From positions 1 through 61,418 of the forward strand of contig NZ_JBEZFP010000043.1 of the NCBI RefSeq assembly GCF_040649515.1: a DNA stretch of 61,418 nt, in the 5' to 3' direction. Position numbers and translations under genes: made by a program. The notes below the pieces were generated by a model, which was not told the origin of the DNA, did not search any database, and worked only from the letters and a program-made list of their open reading frames with translations. The DNA is from Yinghuangia elevatio (GTDB lineage: Bacteria > Actinomycetota > Actinomycetes > Streptomycetales > Streptomycetaceae). Shown here piece after piece: positions 32,521 through 41,474 of this stretch; position 1 is the first letter of the stretch; each line of letters starts with the position of its first letter.

Positions 32521-32741
32521 ACGCGGGGATCCCGGGGATGCGCCAAGTGCGGGTCGGTACACCGACCCCTCGTGCCCTCGCGGACCTCGGACTCCTGCGC
32601 CGTGACGACGAACTGGTGGAGACGCTCCGGCTGCGCAACGGGCGGCCGCAGGGCGACCGGCTCGCGCGCCTCTTCCACGCCCTGCTCGCCGAGGTCGACG
32701 CCGTCCCCGGGGGGCGGCGGGCGGTGACGGACCGCTGCTGA
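32517..32741 (+). CDS. Small RsdA-like protein, putative anti-sigma partner
   Basis: A 74-residue hydrophilic protein. The GTG overlaps the sigma factor stop (GTGA), so its production is tied to that of the sigma factor. The middle segment DLGLLRRDDELVETLRLRN then GDRLARLFHALLAEVD resembles, from memory, the N-terminal sigma-binding peptide of mycobacterial RsdA (DLLLDALAxR ... DALAALLGxW), which occupies the same locus. There is no membrane helix or anti-sigma tail. The function is inferred from position and this weak similarity only. Confidence 0.55.
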   Translation: MNAGIPGMRQVRVGTPTPRALADLGLLRRDDELVETLRLRNGRPQGDRLARLFHALLAEVDAVPGGRRAVTDRC

Positions 32742-32990
32742 GGCGGTGCCGAGGCGGTCGACCGGACGCTCCGGGACCGCGCACCGCCGGACCCGAGTAG
32801 CATTGGTCCCCATCCCACCGGCACACCACCGGGACGGCCGTACCCGCGTGCGCGGCGGTCGGCCCCGGCGGAGCCGTCGTTTTTCCCGCGGTCCAGGCGG
32901 CGGAGGCGCACAGCAGTGCCGGTCGGCTCGATCGGGTCGCTCCAGTCGGTCTTCCCAGTCGATCACTTCCAACCGGAACCGGAAGGTGTC

Positions 32991-34493
32991 ATGAGTCTCA
33001 CGGCCGACGGCGTACCCGAGAAGTTCGCGATGCTCGGGCTGACCTACGACGACGTCCTCCTGCTGCCGGGTGCGTCCGACGTCGTGCCGAGCGAGGTCGA
33101 CACCACGTCGCGGGTGACGCGCAACATCAGCGTGCGCATCCCCCTCCTCTCGTCCGCGATGGACACCGTCACCGAGTCGCGCATGGCGATCGCGATGGCC
33201 CGCCAGGGCGGCGTCGGCGTGCTGCACCGCAACCTCTCCATCGAGGACCAGGCCAACCAGGTCGACCTGGTGAAGCGCTCCGAGGCCGGCATGGTGATCG
33301 ATCCGATCACGATCGGTCCGGACGCGTCCCTGCGCGACGCCGACGACCTGTGCGCGCGGTACCGCATCAGCGGCGTCCCGGTCACCGACGAGAACGGCCG
33401 CCTGCTCGGCATCGTCACCAACCGCGACCTGCGCTTCGAGGTGGACCACGCGCGCCGGGTCCGCGAGGTCATGACGCCGATGCCGCTGGTCACCGGGCCG
33501 GTCGGGATCAGCGGCCAGGACGCGATGGAGCTGCTGCGCCGCCACAAGGTGGAGAAGCTGCCGCTGATCGACGACGGGGGCCGGCTGCGCGGGCTCATCA
33601 CCGTCAAGGACTTCGTCAAGAGCGAGAAGTACCCGTACGCCACCAAGGACGCCGACGGGCGACTCGTCGTCGGCGCCGCGGTCGGCACCGGCGACGACAG
33701 CTTCCGCCGGGTGCAGGCGCTGGTCGAGGCCGGCGTCGACTTCATCGTGGTGGACAGCGCGCACGGCCACTCGCGCGGCGTCCTCGACATGATCGCCAAG
33801 GTCAAGGCCAACACCAAGGTCGACGTCGTGGGCGGCAACATCGCCACCCGCGACGGCGCCCAGGCGCTCGTCGACGCGGGCGTGGACGGCGTCAAGGTCG
33901 GCGTCGGCCCCGGCTCGATCTGCACCACGCGCGTGGTCGCCGGCGTCGGCGCGCCGCAGGTCACCGCGATCTACGAGGCCGCGCAGGCGTGCGGCCCGGC
34001 GGGCGTGCCGGTCATCGGCGACGGCGGCCTCCAGTACTCCGGCGACATCGCGAAGGCCATCGCGGCCGGCGCGGACACCGTGATGCTCGGCAGCCTGCTC
34101 GCGGGCTGCGAGGAGAGCCCCGGCGAGCTGATCTTCATCAACGGCAAGCAGTTCAAGAGCTACCGCGGCATGGGCTCGCTGGGTGCGATGCAGTCACGCG
34201 GCCAGGCCAAGTCGTTCTCCAAGGACCGCTACTTCCAGGACGACGTGCTGTCCGAGGACAAGCTCGTGCCCGAGGGCATCGAGGGCCAGGTGCCCTACCG
34301 CGGCCCGCTGGCGGCCGTCGCGCACCAGCTCATCGGCGGCCTGCGCGCGTCGATGGGGTACGCGGGCGCGCCCACCGTCCCCGACCTCAAGGTGCGCGGC
34401 CGGTTCGTCCGGATCACCTCCGCGGGCCTGCGCGAGTCGCACCCGCACGACATCAACATGACCGTCGAGGCGCCGAACTACTCGTCGCGCTGA
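32991..34493 (+). CDS. guaB: IMP dehydrogenase
   Basis: Oxidises IMP to XMP, the committed step of GMP synthesis. 500 residues: (beta/alpha)8 barrel with LTYDDVLLLPG and SSAMDTVTESRMAIAMA, two CBS domains inserted at about 110-230 (VREVMTPMPLVTG, KVEKLPLIDD), the active-site loop GSICTTRV with Cys311, and YRGMGSLGAM plus the Arg-flap region after it. The ATG at 32991 follows GGAAGG at rather short spacing. A terminator hairpin separates it from guaB3. Confidence 0.96.
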   Translation: MSLTADGVPEKFAMLGLTYDDVLLLPGASDVVPSEVDTTSRVTRNISVRIPLLSSAMDTVTESRMAIAMARQGGVGVLHRNLSIEDQANQVDLVKRSEAGMVIDPITIGPDASLRDADDLCARYRISGVPVTDENGRLLGIVTNRDLRFEVDHARRVREVMTPMPLVTGPVGISGQDAMELLRRHKVEKLPLIDDGGRLRGLITVKDFVKSEKYPYATKDADGRLVVGAAVGTGDDSFRRVQALVEAGVDFIVVDSAHGHSRGVLDMIAKVKANTKVDVVGGNIATRDGAQALVDAGVDGVKVGVGPGSICTTRVVAGVGAPQVTAIYEAAQACGPAGVPVIGDGGLQYSGDIAKAIAAGADTVMLGSLLAGCEESPGELIFINGKQFKSYRGMGSLGAMQSRGQAKSFSKDRYFQDDVLSEDKLVPEGIEGQVPYRGPLAAVAHQLIGGLRASMGYAGAPTVPDLKVRGRFVRITSAGLRESHPHDINMTVEAPNYSSR

Positions 34494-34509
34494 GCCGGGT
34501 TTTCCGTTC

Positions 34510-34544
34510 GGGGCGGTCGGGAACCGGAGGTTCCGGGCCGCCCC
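34510..34544 (+). terminator. guaB terminator
   Basis: GGGGCGG...CCGCCCC (7 bp) with an inner GGAACC/GGTTCC stem and GGA loop; a 3-by-3 internal loop separates the stems. It begins 17 bases after the guaB stop. Confidence 0.75.
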
Positions 34545-34591
34545 GTACGCTTGTCCGCGGGCAGGTCGTATGACCACCGCATTTCCCCAGA

Positions 34592-34624
34592 TACGACACA
34601 CCGTTCAGGTACGACACACCGTTC
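34592..34624. repeat. Direct repeat upstream of guaB3
   Basis: TACGACACACCGTTC occurs at 34592-34606 and 34610-34624 (18-base period, about two helical turns). It lies 29 to 61 bases before the guaB3 start. It could be a tandem operator or slippage. Confidence 0.65.
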
Positions 34625-34652
34625 GACGGTCAGACGGCAGGAGAGGCGCAAC

Positions 34653-35768
34653 GTGACTGAGGTCGAGATCGGTCGAGGCAAGCGGGGCCGCCGCGCCTTC
34701 CACTTCGACGACGTCGCCATCGTCCCGAGCCGGCGTACGCGCGACCCCGAAGAGGTCTCGATCGCCTGGCAGATCGACGCGTACCGCTTCGAGCTGCCGT
34801 TCCTGACCGCGCCGATGGACAGCGTGGTCTCGCCGGAGACGGCGATCGCCGTCGGGCGCATGGGCGGCCTCGGGGTGCTCAACCTCGAAGGCCTGTGGAC
34901 GCGTTACGAGGACCCGACCCCGCTGCTCGAGGAGATCGGCACCCTCGACGAGGCCACCGCGACCCGCCGGATGCAGGAGATCTACGCCGAGCCGATCAAG
35001 GCGGAGCTGATCGGGCAGCGCATCAAGCAGATCCGCGACGCGGGCGTGGTGACGGCCGCGGCGCTGTCGCCGCAGCGGACCGCGCAGCACCACAAGGCGG
35101 TCATCGACGCGGGCGTCGACATCTTCGTGATCCGCGGCACCACGGTTTCCGCGGAGCACGTGTCCGGCAGCACCGAGCCGCTCAACCTCAAGCAGTTCAT
35201 CTACGACCTCGACGTGCCGGTGATCGTCGGCGGCTGCGCGACGTACCAGGGCGCGCTGCACCTCATGCGCACCGGCGCGGCGGGCGTGCTGGTCGGCTTC
35301 GGCGGCGGTGCGGCGCACACCACGCGCCGGGTGCTCGGCGTCGCGGTGCCGATGGCGACCGCGGTCGCGGACGTCGCCGAGGCGCGTCGCGACTACCTCG
35401 ACGAGTCGGGCGGCCGGTACGTGCACGTCATCGCGGACGGCAGCGTCGGCGCCAGCGGCGACATCGCCAAGGCCGTCGCGTGCGGCGCGGACGCCGTCAT
35501 GATCGGCTCGGCGCTCGCCCGCGCGACCGACGCCCCCGGCCGCGGCCACCACTGGGGTTCGGAGGCCCACCACCCCGAACTGCCGCGCGGCCGCCGCATG
35601 GACCTCGGCGCCGTCGGCACGCTGGAGGAGGTGCTGAACGGCCCGTCGCACGTCTCGGACGGCTCCATGAACCTCTTCGGCGCGCTGCGCCGGGCGATGG
35701 CGACCACCGGCTACACGGACCTGAAGAAGTTCCAGCAGGTCGAGGTGACGGTTTCGCCGCAGCACTGA
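34653..35768 (+). CDS. guaB3: GuaB3 family IMP dehydrogenase-related protein
   Basis: A 371-residue barrel related to IMP dehydrogenase but without CBS domains. It begins EVEIGRGKRGRRAFHFDDVA and has TAPMDSVVSPETAIAVGRMGG and VIADGSVGASGDIAKAVACGAD. The loop equivalent to the catalytic SxCTTR reads GGGAAHTTRRV, with no cysteine; the family in actinobacteria shares this, so activity is in question. The GTG at 34653 follows GGAGAGG. It sits directly after guaB, as in mycobacteria and streptomycetes. Confidence 0.92.
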   Translation: MTEVEIGRGKRGRRAFHFDDVAIVPSRRTRDPEEVSIAWQIDAYRFELPFLTAPMDSVVSPETAIAVGRMGGLGVLNLEGLWTRYEDPTPLLEEIGTLDEATATRRMQEIYAEPIKAELIGQRIKQIRDAGVVTAAALSPQRTAQHHKAVIDAGVDIFVIRGTTVSAEHVSGSTEPLNLKQFIYDLDVPVIVGGCATYQGALHLMRTGAAGVLVGFGGGAAHTTRRVLGVAVPMATAVADVAEARRDYLDESGGRYVHVIADGSVGASGDIAKAVACGADAVMIGSALARATDAPGRGHHWGSEAHHPELPRGRRMDLGAVGTLEEVLNGPSHVSDGSMNLFGALRRAMATTGYTDLKKFQQVEVTVSPQH

Positions 35769-35820
35769 AGCGCCGAGTACCGAAGCGCCGAGTACCGACG
35801 CGCTGAGCACTGACATTGCG
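35761..35820. repeat. Four 15-bp repeats over the guaB3 stop codon
   Basis: Units at 35761, 35776, 35791 and 35806 with core AGNACYGANGCGCYG. The first contains the guaB3 TGA. Confidence 0.8.
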
Positions 35821-35855
35821 GTGGCACTGACGTCGCCGCAGGCCCCCCGAGTACC

Positions 35856-35907
35856 CGCTCCCGCCACCCGCGCCCCCGCCTTTGCGGAGGGCCGGTCGGC
35901 GGGAGCG
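35856..35907 (+). terminator. Possible guaB3 terminator
   Basis: CGCTCCCGCC (35856-35865) pairs with GGCGGGAGCG (35898-35907) across a 32-base GC-rich loop. The long loop makes it less certain than other hairpins here. Confidence 0.45.
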
Positions 35908-36077
35908 CGCGTTTGCGGCACCGGATGCCGGCATTTCTCCACCGCGTCCTGACGATGCGTCAACGGCTTTACGCCGGGCAATAGTTCGAGTGGGCGGGCA
36001 GTCTTCCGCTTACCGCCTACCCGCGTGGCGGGGGACGGTACGTTGTGCGCCAGCCGTGGTGCCTTGAGGGGGAGACC

Positions 36078-36401
36078 GTGAGCAGACCGTCCGTGGACCC
36101 GTCCGGTTCGCCGCGCGACCTCCCGTTGTGGCATCGGGTGGTCTGGACGCTGGTGCCCGTCGTGACCATCGGGTTCGGCGCGTGGCTGCCGTTCGCGTAC
36201 TGGGCCTACCGGCAGCCCCGCGGCTCGGCCGACCACCGGTGGTGGCTCGGTTTCGCGGTCGCGTCGGCGGTGGAGCTGGTGCTCGTGTTCACGCGTCCGG
36301 ACGACGGCCTGGTCAGCCAACTCGTGGGCGCGTACGTGCTGCTCCTCATCCTGGCGGCGACCGTCGCGACGTGGCTCAAGTCGGCGCCCGGGCGGGCGTA
36401 G
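36078..36401 (+). CDS. Small membrane protein, unknown function
   Basis: A 107-residue protein with three hydrophobic segments: VVWTLVPVVTIGFGAWLPFAYWAY, WWLGFAVASAVELVLVF and LVGAYVLLLILAATVATWL. Short polar ends, no enzymatic motif. The family is not recognised, though similar small membrane proteins are common in Streptomyces. The GTG start follows GAGGGGGAG. It stands alone between guaB3 and the convergent kinase gene. Confidence 0.7.
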   Translation: MSRPSVDPSGSPRDLPLWHRVVWTLVPVVTIGFGAWLPFAYWAYRQPRGSADHRWWLGFAVASAVELVLVFTRPDDGLVSQLVGAYVLLLILAATVATWLKSAPGRA

Positions 36402-36482
36402 GCGCGAGGAACGGCGGCCCCGAGGAACGGCGCTGCGAGAAGCAGCGGTGCATGTACGGCGGTCCGGGGCAGCCGCCGCGGG

Positions 36483-38219
36483 TCAGCCGGCCCGGGTGTC
36501 CCGGAACTGTTCGACGGCGACGTCGAGCAGGTCCTCGTACTGGGACCAGTCGTCCGTCTCGGGACCGACCACCCACAGGTTGTAGCTGTTGTCGCCGCTC
36601 CGCCATCGGATGTCCCGGACCGCGCGCGGGCCGTCCGGCGCCCGGTACCGGTAGTCCCACACGGCGGCGCTGTCTCCCGGGTCGCTCCGGCGGGAGAGCG
36701 TCAGTTGCTCATAGCCGGGGTAGGACGGCGAGGCCTTGGTCTCGGTCGCGGAGGCCGACTGCTCGGCGAAGGGGTCCGCGGTGTCGCCGCGGAGCGCGCG
36801 TACGACGATGAGGTAGCGGCCGTCGGGCGACTTGTACGCGATGTCTCCCGAGTCGTCCCGGCCGAGCCGCCAGTTCGCCGGGACCGCGACCTCGATGCCC
36901 TCGGTGTCGGTCTGCCGCTTGAAGCCCTCGGGGACGGCCGGCCGCGAATCGGGGACCGGTGCGGGCGACGTCCGGGACGACGGGGGTGCCGAAGGTGCCG
37001 AGCCGGAGCTCGTTCCGGGCGCCGTCGGGGTGGGCGGGCCCTGGGACTTCGCGCCCTCGTCGTCACCGTCGGCCAGCATCAGGCCGGCGGCTGTGCCGCC
37101 GCCGGCGAGGACCGCTCCGACGGCCACCGCGAGGATGACGCGCCGGACTCGGCCCGGTCGCGGCGGCGCGGGGTCCCGGGGCGCGGTGGTGCCGGCGCCC
37201 GGCAGGGTGCCGTTGCCGGGCGGTGTGCCGGGGTCGGGCGGCGGACCGCCGGTGACCGTGGGGAGTACGTCGGGCCGGGGCGCGGCGGGCGTCCCGGTGG
37301 CCGCAATCGGGTCGGCACTCGGTTCGACGGCGTCCGGGACTTCGCGTGTGCCGCCCGACGGAGCCGTACCCGCTGTACCCGCCGTACCCGCGGTACGCCC
37401 CGCGATCGCGGCGAGCCGCGGCGCCAACTCGGCGGCGGTGGGTCGGTGCCGCGGGTCCTTGGCGAGCAACGCGTCGATCACGTCGGTGAGTTCGCCCGCC
37501 CTGCGCGGCGGTGCGTGCGGGTCGTTGACGATCGCGGTGATGGTCGCCCAGTCGTTCGGGCGGCGGAACGGGCTGTAGCCCTCGACGGCGACGTACAGCA
37601 GGACGCCGAGCGACCACAGGTCGGACGCGGGCGTCGGGCGGCGGCCTTCCGTGCGCTCGGGCGCTATGTACTCGATCGTGCCGACGAAGGAGCCGGTTCC
37701 GGTGACCGTGGCGGTGCCCTCGACGGCGGCGATGCCGAAGTCGACGAGGACGGCGGCGCCGTCGGGGCGGATCAGGACGTTCGCGGGCTTGACGTCGCGG
37801 TGCAGGACGCCCGCGTCGTGTGCGGCGGTCAGCGCTTCGAGGATGTCGGCCGCGACGCCGGCGGCGTCGTGCGGCGTGAGCGTGCCCTCCGCGAGCAGCG
37901 AGGTGAGCGGCTGTCCGGGGACCAGCTCCATGACGATCCACGGGAACGGCTCGTCGTCGACGATCTGGTGCACGGTCGCCACGTGCGGGTTGCGGAGGCG
38001 GGCGAGGGCCTGCGCCTCGCGCAGGACGCGGGCGTGCAGAAGGGCGATCTGGTCGGCGGGGGCGTCCTCGCGGACGCGGACCTCCTTGATGGCCACCTCG
38101 CGGTGCAGCGTGGTGTCCACGGCGCGCCAGACCGTGCCCATGGCGCCCCTGCCGAGGCGTTCGACGAGTTCGAAACGGCCGTCGCCGACGCGCCGGCTGT
38201 TCGCCGCGTCCCCGTTCAT
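36483..38219 (-). CDS. Ser/Thr protein kinase with extracellular VPxNW domain
   Basis: A 578-residue receptor kinase. Hanks motifs: LGRGAMGTVW, VAIKEV, HRDVKPANV, DFGIA and APERTEGRRPTPASDLWSLG. A Pro-rich linker leads to one membrane helix (about 356-380) and a C-terminal outer domain (IEVAVPANWRLG, IAYKSPDGRYLIVV, AAVWDYRYRAPDG). That domain is related to those of the kinases at 41475, 43766 and 47763; there are no PASTA repeats. The ATG has GGAGAG six bases upstream. It is on the minus strand, separated from the other four kinases by the HAD gene and glpD. Confidence 0.92.
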   Translation of the reverse strand: MNGDAANSRRVGDGRFELVERLGRGAMGTVWRAVDTTLHREVAIKEVRVREDAPADQIALLHARVLREAQALARLRNPHVATVHQIVDDEPFPWIVMELVPGQPLTSLLAEGTLTPHDAAGVAADILEALTAAHDAGVLHRDVKPANVLIRPDGAAVLVDFGIAAVEGTATVTGTGSFVGTIEYIAPERTEGRRPTPASDLWSLGVLLYVAVEGYSPFRRPNDWATITAIVNDPHAPPRRAGELTDVIDALLAKDPRHRPTAAELAPRLAAIAGRTAGTAGTAGTAPSGGTREVPDAVEPSADPIAATGTPAAPRPDVLPTVTGGPPPDPGTPPGNGTLPGAGTTAPRDPAPPRPGRVRRVILAVAVGAVLAGGGTAAGLMLADGDDEGAKSQGPPTPTAPGTSSGSAPSAPPSSRTSPAPVPDSRPAVPEGFKRQTDTEGIEVAVPANWRLGRDDSGDIAYKSPDGRYLIVVRALRGDTADPFAEQSASATETKASPSYPGYEQLTLSRRSDPGDSAAVWDYRYRAPDGPRAVRDIRWRSGDNSYNLWVVGPETDDWSQYEDLLDVAVEQFRDTRAG

Positions 38220-38308
38220 GCACCACTCTCCGGAAATGTTCGTGACTGCGCAGAGGGCCACCTTGCCAGGCGGGACGCGGTCCGGGGCAGGAGGGCGGTC
38301 CGCCGCGT

Positions 38309-39256
38309 CTAGCCCTCCGCGGTCTCCGCCAGGTACGCGGACGCCAAGTACCGTGCCACTCCGTCCGCGTCGCTCGGACCGGTCACATCCGTGGCGAGGG
38401 CCAGTACGTCGGGGTGCGCGCCGGACGGCACGATCCGCCTGTCCTGGGGCGCGGTCGCGACTGCGAACATCGACAGGTCGTTGAGGTGGTCCCCGCACAC
38501 CACCAGCGGCCCGGTGTGCCCCAGGCGCTCGCGCAAGCCGCGTACCGCCGTGCCCTTGTCGGCGGTGGGCGCGGTCACGCTGAACTCCGTCCACCCCGGG
38601 CAGTAGTCGTTCCTGATCGCCAGCACCGCGGCCCGGTCCCCGCATGCCGCGGCGATCAGCTTGCCGACCCGTTCGGCGTCGTCGTGCGGCGCGGCCAGGC
38701 GTACCAGCACCACCTGGGCGGACCTCGCCAGCGCCCGGAAGTCCGGGCAGTACCGCAGCCGCGGGTCGCCGAGCGCGGCCTTCTCGTCGTGGAACCACCG
38801 CACGCTGTCGTTGCCGAGTTCCCCGAAGTCCACGTGGTCGGCCGTACCGTCCCAACTCGTCAGCGTCGGCTCGATGCCCGAGACCGCCAGCGCGTCGACG
38901 AGTGCGACGGTCACCTCACGGTCGAGCGTATGGTTGACGAAGTGCTCCCCGGTAACCGCGTCGGAGATGTAGCTCCCACCCAACTCCACGACCGGAAGCG
39001 GAAGTTCGACACCCGCGAGCAGGGCGCGGATCGACGGCATCCCGCGTGCGGTCGCGATGGTCAGCGCCACCCCTGCGGCGGCCAGGCGGTTGAGGGTGCG
39101 CCGCGTGTAGGCCGAGGCGGTCGCGTCGGGCCGCAGCAGCGTCCCGTCGAGGTCGCACACGATCAGCGGGCGCCTGCCGAGGGGCTCGCCGGGTTGCCCG
39201 GGCCACCCCGGTTCCGGGGAGCCGGGCGTTCCTGCCGGGGTTGCCGCGGCGGTCAC
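38309..39256 (-). CDS. HAD-superfamily (Cof-type) hydrolase
   Basis: A 315-residue phosphatase of the haloacid dehalogenase fold. Motif I is VCDLDGTLL with the nucleophilic Asp, motif II lies in IATARGMPS, and motif IV is VVCGDHLNDLSMFAVA. The large C2-type cap suggests a sugar phosphate substrate, not identified. The GTG at 39256 has GAGG a few bases upstream; the longer frame adds a Pro/Arg-rich stretch without support. It diverges from glpD across 263 bases. Confidence 0.86.
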   Translation of the reverse strand: MTAAATPAGTPGSPEPGWPGQPGEPLGRRPLIVCDLDGTLLRPDATASAYTRRTLNRLAAAGVALTIATARGMPSIRALLAGVELPLPVVELGGSYISDAVTGEHFVNHTLDREVTVALVDALAVSGIEPTLTSWDGTADHVDFGELGNDSVRWFHDEKAALGDPRLRYCPDFRALARSAQVVLVRLAAPHDDAERVGKLIAAACGDRAAVLAIRNDYCPGWTEFSVTAPTADKGTAVRGLRERLGHTGPLVVCGDHLNDLSMFAVATAPQDRRIVPSGAHPDVLALATDVTGPSDADGVARYLASAYLAETAEG

Positions 39257-39519
39257 GGGTCCTCGCTCTCGGTGGCGGTGCTCTCGCCGGCCGTCGTCCG
39301 ACGGTACTGCGCGGCTCACGGGAAGTTCACCCGACCGGGGTATAGAGGACCGCGGGTACGGGCGCCCGCGGCACGGGCGGGGCGCACCTGCGGTGCCGCC
39401 TCCGCGCGGCAAAGGCGCGCGCGGGTGATGATCGGGGACATGCATCGGGGACGTGCCCAGTGGCACGGCACGCGCCCGGCGGGTGCGCACGACGACGAAC
39501 GGGAGCGGGTGACGACGCG

Positions 39520-41229
39520 TTGAGGACGACGGCGTTGGGGTTGCGGGCGCGCGAGGACGCGCTGTACCGGATGTCCGAGGCGGAACTGGACGTCGTCGTG
39601 GTCGGCGGGGGCGTGGTCGGCGCGGGGACCGCCCTCGACGCCGTCACGCGCGGCCTGAGTGTGGGCCTGGTGGAGGCGCGCGACTGGGCCTCGGGCACCT
39701 CCAGCCGCTCCAGCAAGCTCATCCACGGCGGCCTGCGCTATCTGGAGATGCTGGACTTCGCGCTGGTGCGCGAGGCCCTGCGCGAGCGCGGCCTCATGGT
39801 CCAGCGCCTCGCGCCGCACCTGGTCCGCCCGGTGCCGTTCCTGTACCCGCTGCAACACCACGCGTGGGAACGGGCGTACGTCGGCTCGGGCGTCGCGCTC
39901 TACGACACGATGGGCATGTCCTCCGGCCACACCCGCGGGCTGCCGGGCCACCGCCACCTCTCCCGCCGACGCGCGCTGCGCCTGGCCCCCGCGCTGCGCA
40001 AGGACGCCCTCGTCGGCGCCGTGCAGTACTACGACGCCCAGGTGGACGACGCGCGGCACACCATGACGCTGGTGCGCACCGCCGCCGGCTACGGCGCGCA
40101 TGTCGCCTCCCGCGCGACGGTGACCGGCTTCCTGCGCGAGGGCGAGCGCGTGGTCGGCGTGCACGTGCGGGACGTCGAGCAGGGCCGCACGTACGACATC
40201 CGTGCCCGGCAGGTGGTCAACGCGACCGGCGTGTGGACCGACGAGACGCAGGCGATGGTCGGCGAGCGCGGGCAGTTCCACGTGCGCGCGTCCAAGGGCA
40301 TCCATCTGGTCGTGCCCAAGGACCGCATCCACTCCTCGACCGGCCTGATCCTGCGCACCGAGAAGTCCGTGCTGTTCGTGATCCCGTGGGGCCGGCACTG
40401 GATCATCGGCACCACCGACACCGACTGGGACCTCGACAAGTCGCACCCCGCGGCGAGCCGCACCGACATCGAATACCTGCTGGAGCGCGTCAACGCGGTG
40501 CTCGCCGTGCCGCTCAGCCGCGAGGACGTCGAGGGCGTGTACGCGGGCCTGCGCCCCCTGCTGCGCGGCGAGTCGGACGCGACCAGCCAGCTGTCACGCG
40601 AGCACACCGTGGCCCATCCGGTCCCGGGGCTGGTGGTCGTTGCGGGCGGCAAGTACACGACGTACCGCGTGATGGCCGCCGACGCGGTCGATGCGGCCGT
40701 GCACGGCCTGGACCGCAAGGTGGCGGCCAGTTGCACGGAGACGGTGCCGTTGGCCGGGGCCGAGGGGTACCACGCGCTGTGGAACGCGCGTACCGCGATC
40801 GCCGCGCGCAGCGGGCTGCACGTGGCACGGGTCGAGCACCTCCTGAACCGGTACGGGTCGCTCGTCGACGAGGTGCTGGCCATCGTCGACGGCGACGCGG
40901 CGCTCGGCCAGCCGCTCGACGGCGCCGACGACTACCTGCGCGCCGAGGTCGTGTACGCCTGCACCCACGAGGGCGCGCTGCACCTGGACGACGTGCTGGA
41001 CCGCCGCACGCGGATCTCGATCGAGACGTTCGACCGCGGCGTGCGCGTCGCCGAGGAGTGCGCGCGCCTGATGGCCCCCGCGCTGGGCTGGACGGAGGAG
41101 CAGGTGCGCCGCGAGGTGGACTACTACCTCAAGCGCGTCGAGGCCGAGCGCGAGTCGCAGGAGCAGCCGGACGACCGTACGGCCGACGCGGTGCGGATGG
41201 GCGCGGAGGAAGTCGTGCCGCTGGCCTGA
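39520..41229 (+). CDS. glpD: Glycerol-3-phosphate dehydrogenase (FAD)
   Basis: Membrane-associated flavoenzyme converting glycerol 3-phosphate to dihydroxyacetone phosphate and feeding electrons to quinone. 569 residues with VVVVGGGVVGAGTALDA (FAD loop), ASGTSSRSSKLIHGGLRYLE, GIHLVVPKDR and PGLVVVAGGKYTTYRVMA. The TTG at 39520 begins LRTTALGLRAREDAL, which parallels Streptomyces GlpD as I recall; a GTG start or upstream ATG at 39460 is less likely. The ribosome site is GGGAGCGGG. Confidence 0.93.
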   Translation: MRTTALGLRAREDALYRMSEAELDVVVVGGGVVGAGTALDAVTRGLSVGLVEARDWASGTSSRSSKLIHGGLRYLEMLDFALVREALRERGLMVQRLAPHLVRPVPFLYPLQHHAWERAYVGSGVALYDTMGMSSGHTRGLPGHRHLSRRRALRLAPALRKDALVGAVQYYDAQVDDARHTMTLVRTAAGYGAHVASRATVTGFLREGERVVGVHVRDVEQGRTYDIRARQVVNATGVWTDETQAMVGERGQFHVRASKGIHLVVPKDRIHSSTGLILRTEKSVLFVIPWGRHWIIGTTDTDWDLDKSHPAASRTDIEYLLERVNAVLAVPLSREDVEGVYAGLRPLLRGESDATSQLSREHTVAHPVPGLVVVAGGKYTTYRVMAADAVDAAVHGLDRKVAASCTETVPLAGAEGYHALWNARTAIAARSGLHVARVEHLLNRYGSLVDEVLAIVDGDAALGQPLDGADDYLRAEVVYACTHEGALHLDDVLDRRTRISIETFDRGVRVAEECARLMAPALGWTEEQVRREVDYYLKRVEAERESQEQPDDRTADAVRMGAEEVVPLA

Positions 41230-41474
41230 CGGCGCCGCACGCCCGGCGGTGCCCTCGTGCCGCGTCGATCGGGCTGTGTTGATCGGGCTGTGTCGGCCGG
41301 CTGTGCCGTTCTCGCCACGCCGACGGGCCATGCCGATCGGCGGTGCCGCTCGGGCGGTGCCGACCTGACGAACTGTCAGGGGTTTTGGTGGGAATTGCGG
41401 GTGGGAGCAGCCCGCCAACCGCCCGCGGGGGTGGTTGACTGGAAGAGCCGCGCAAACCACCACAGGAGACGCGC

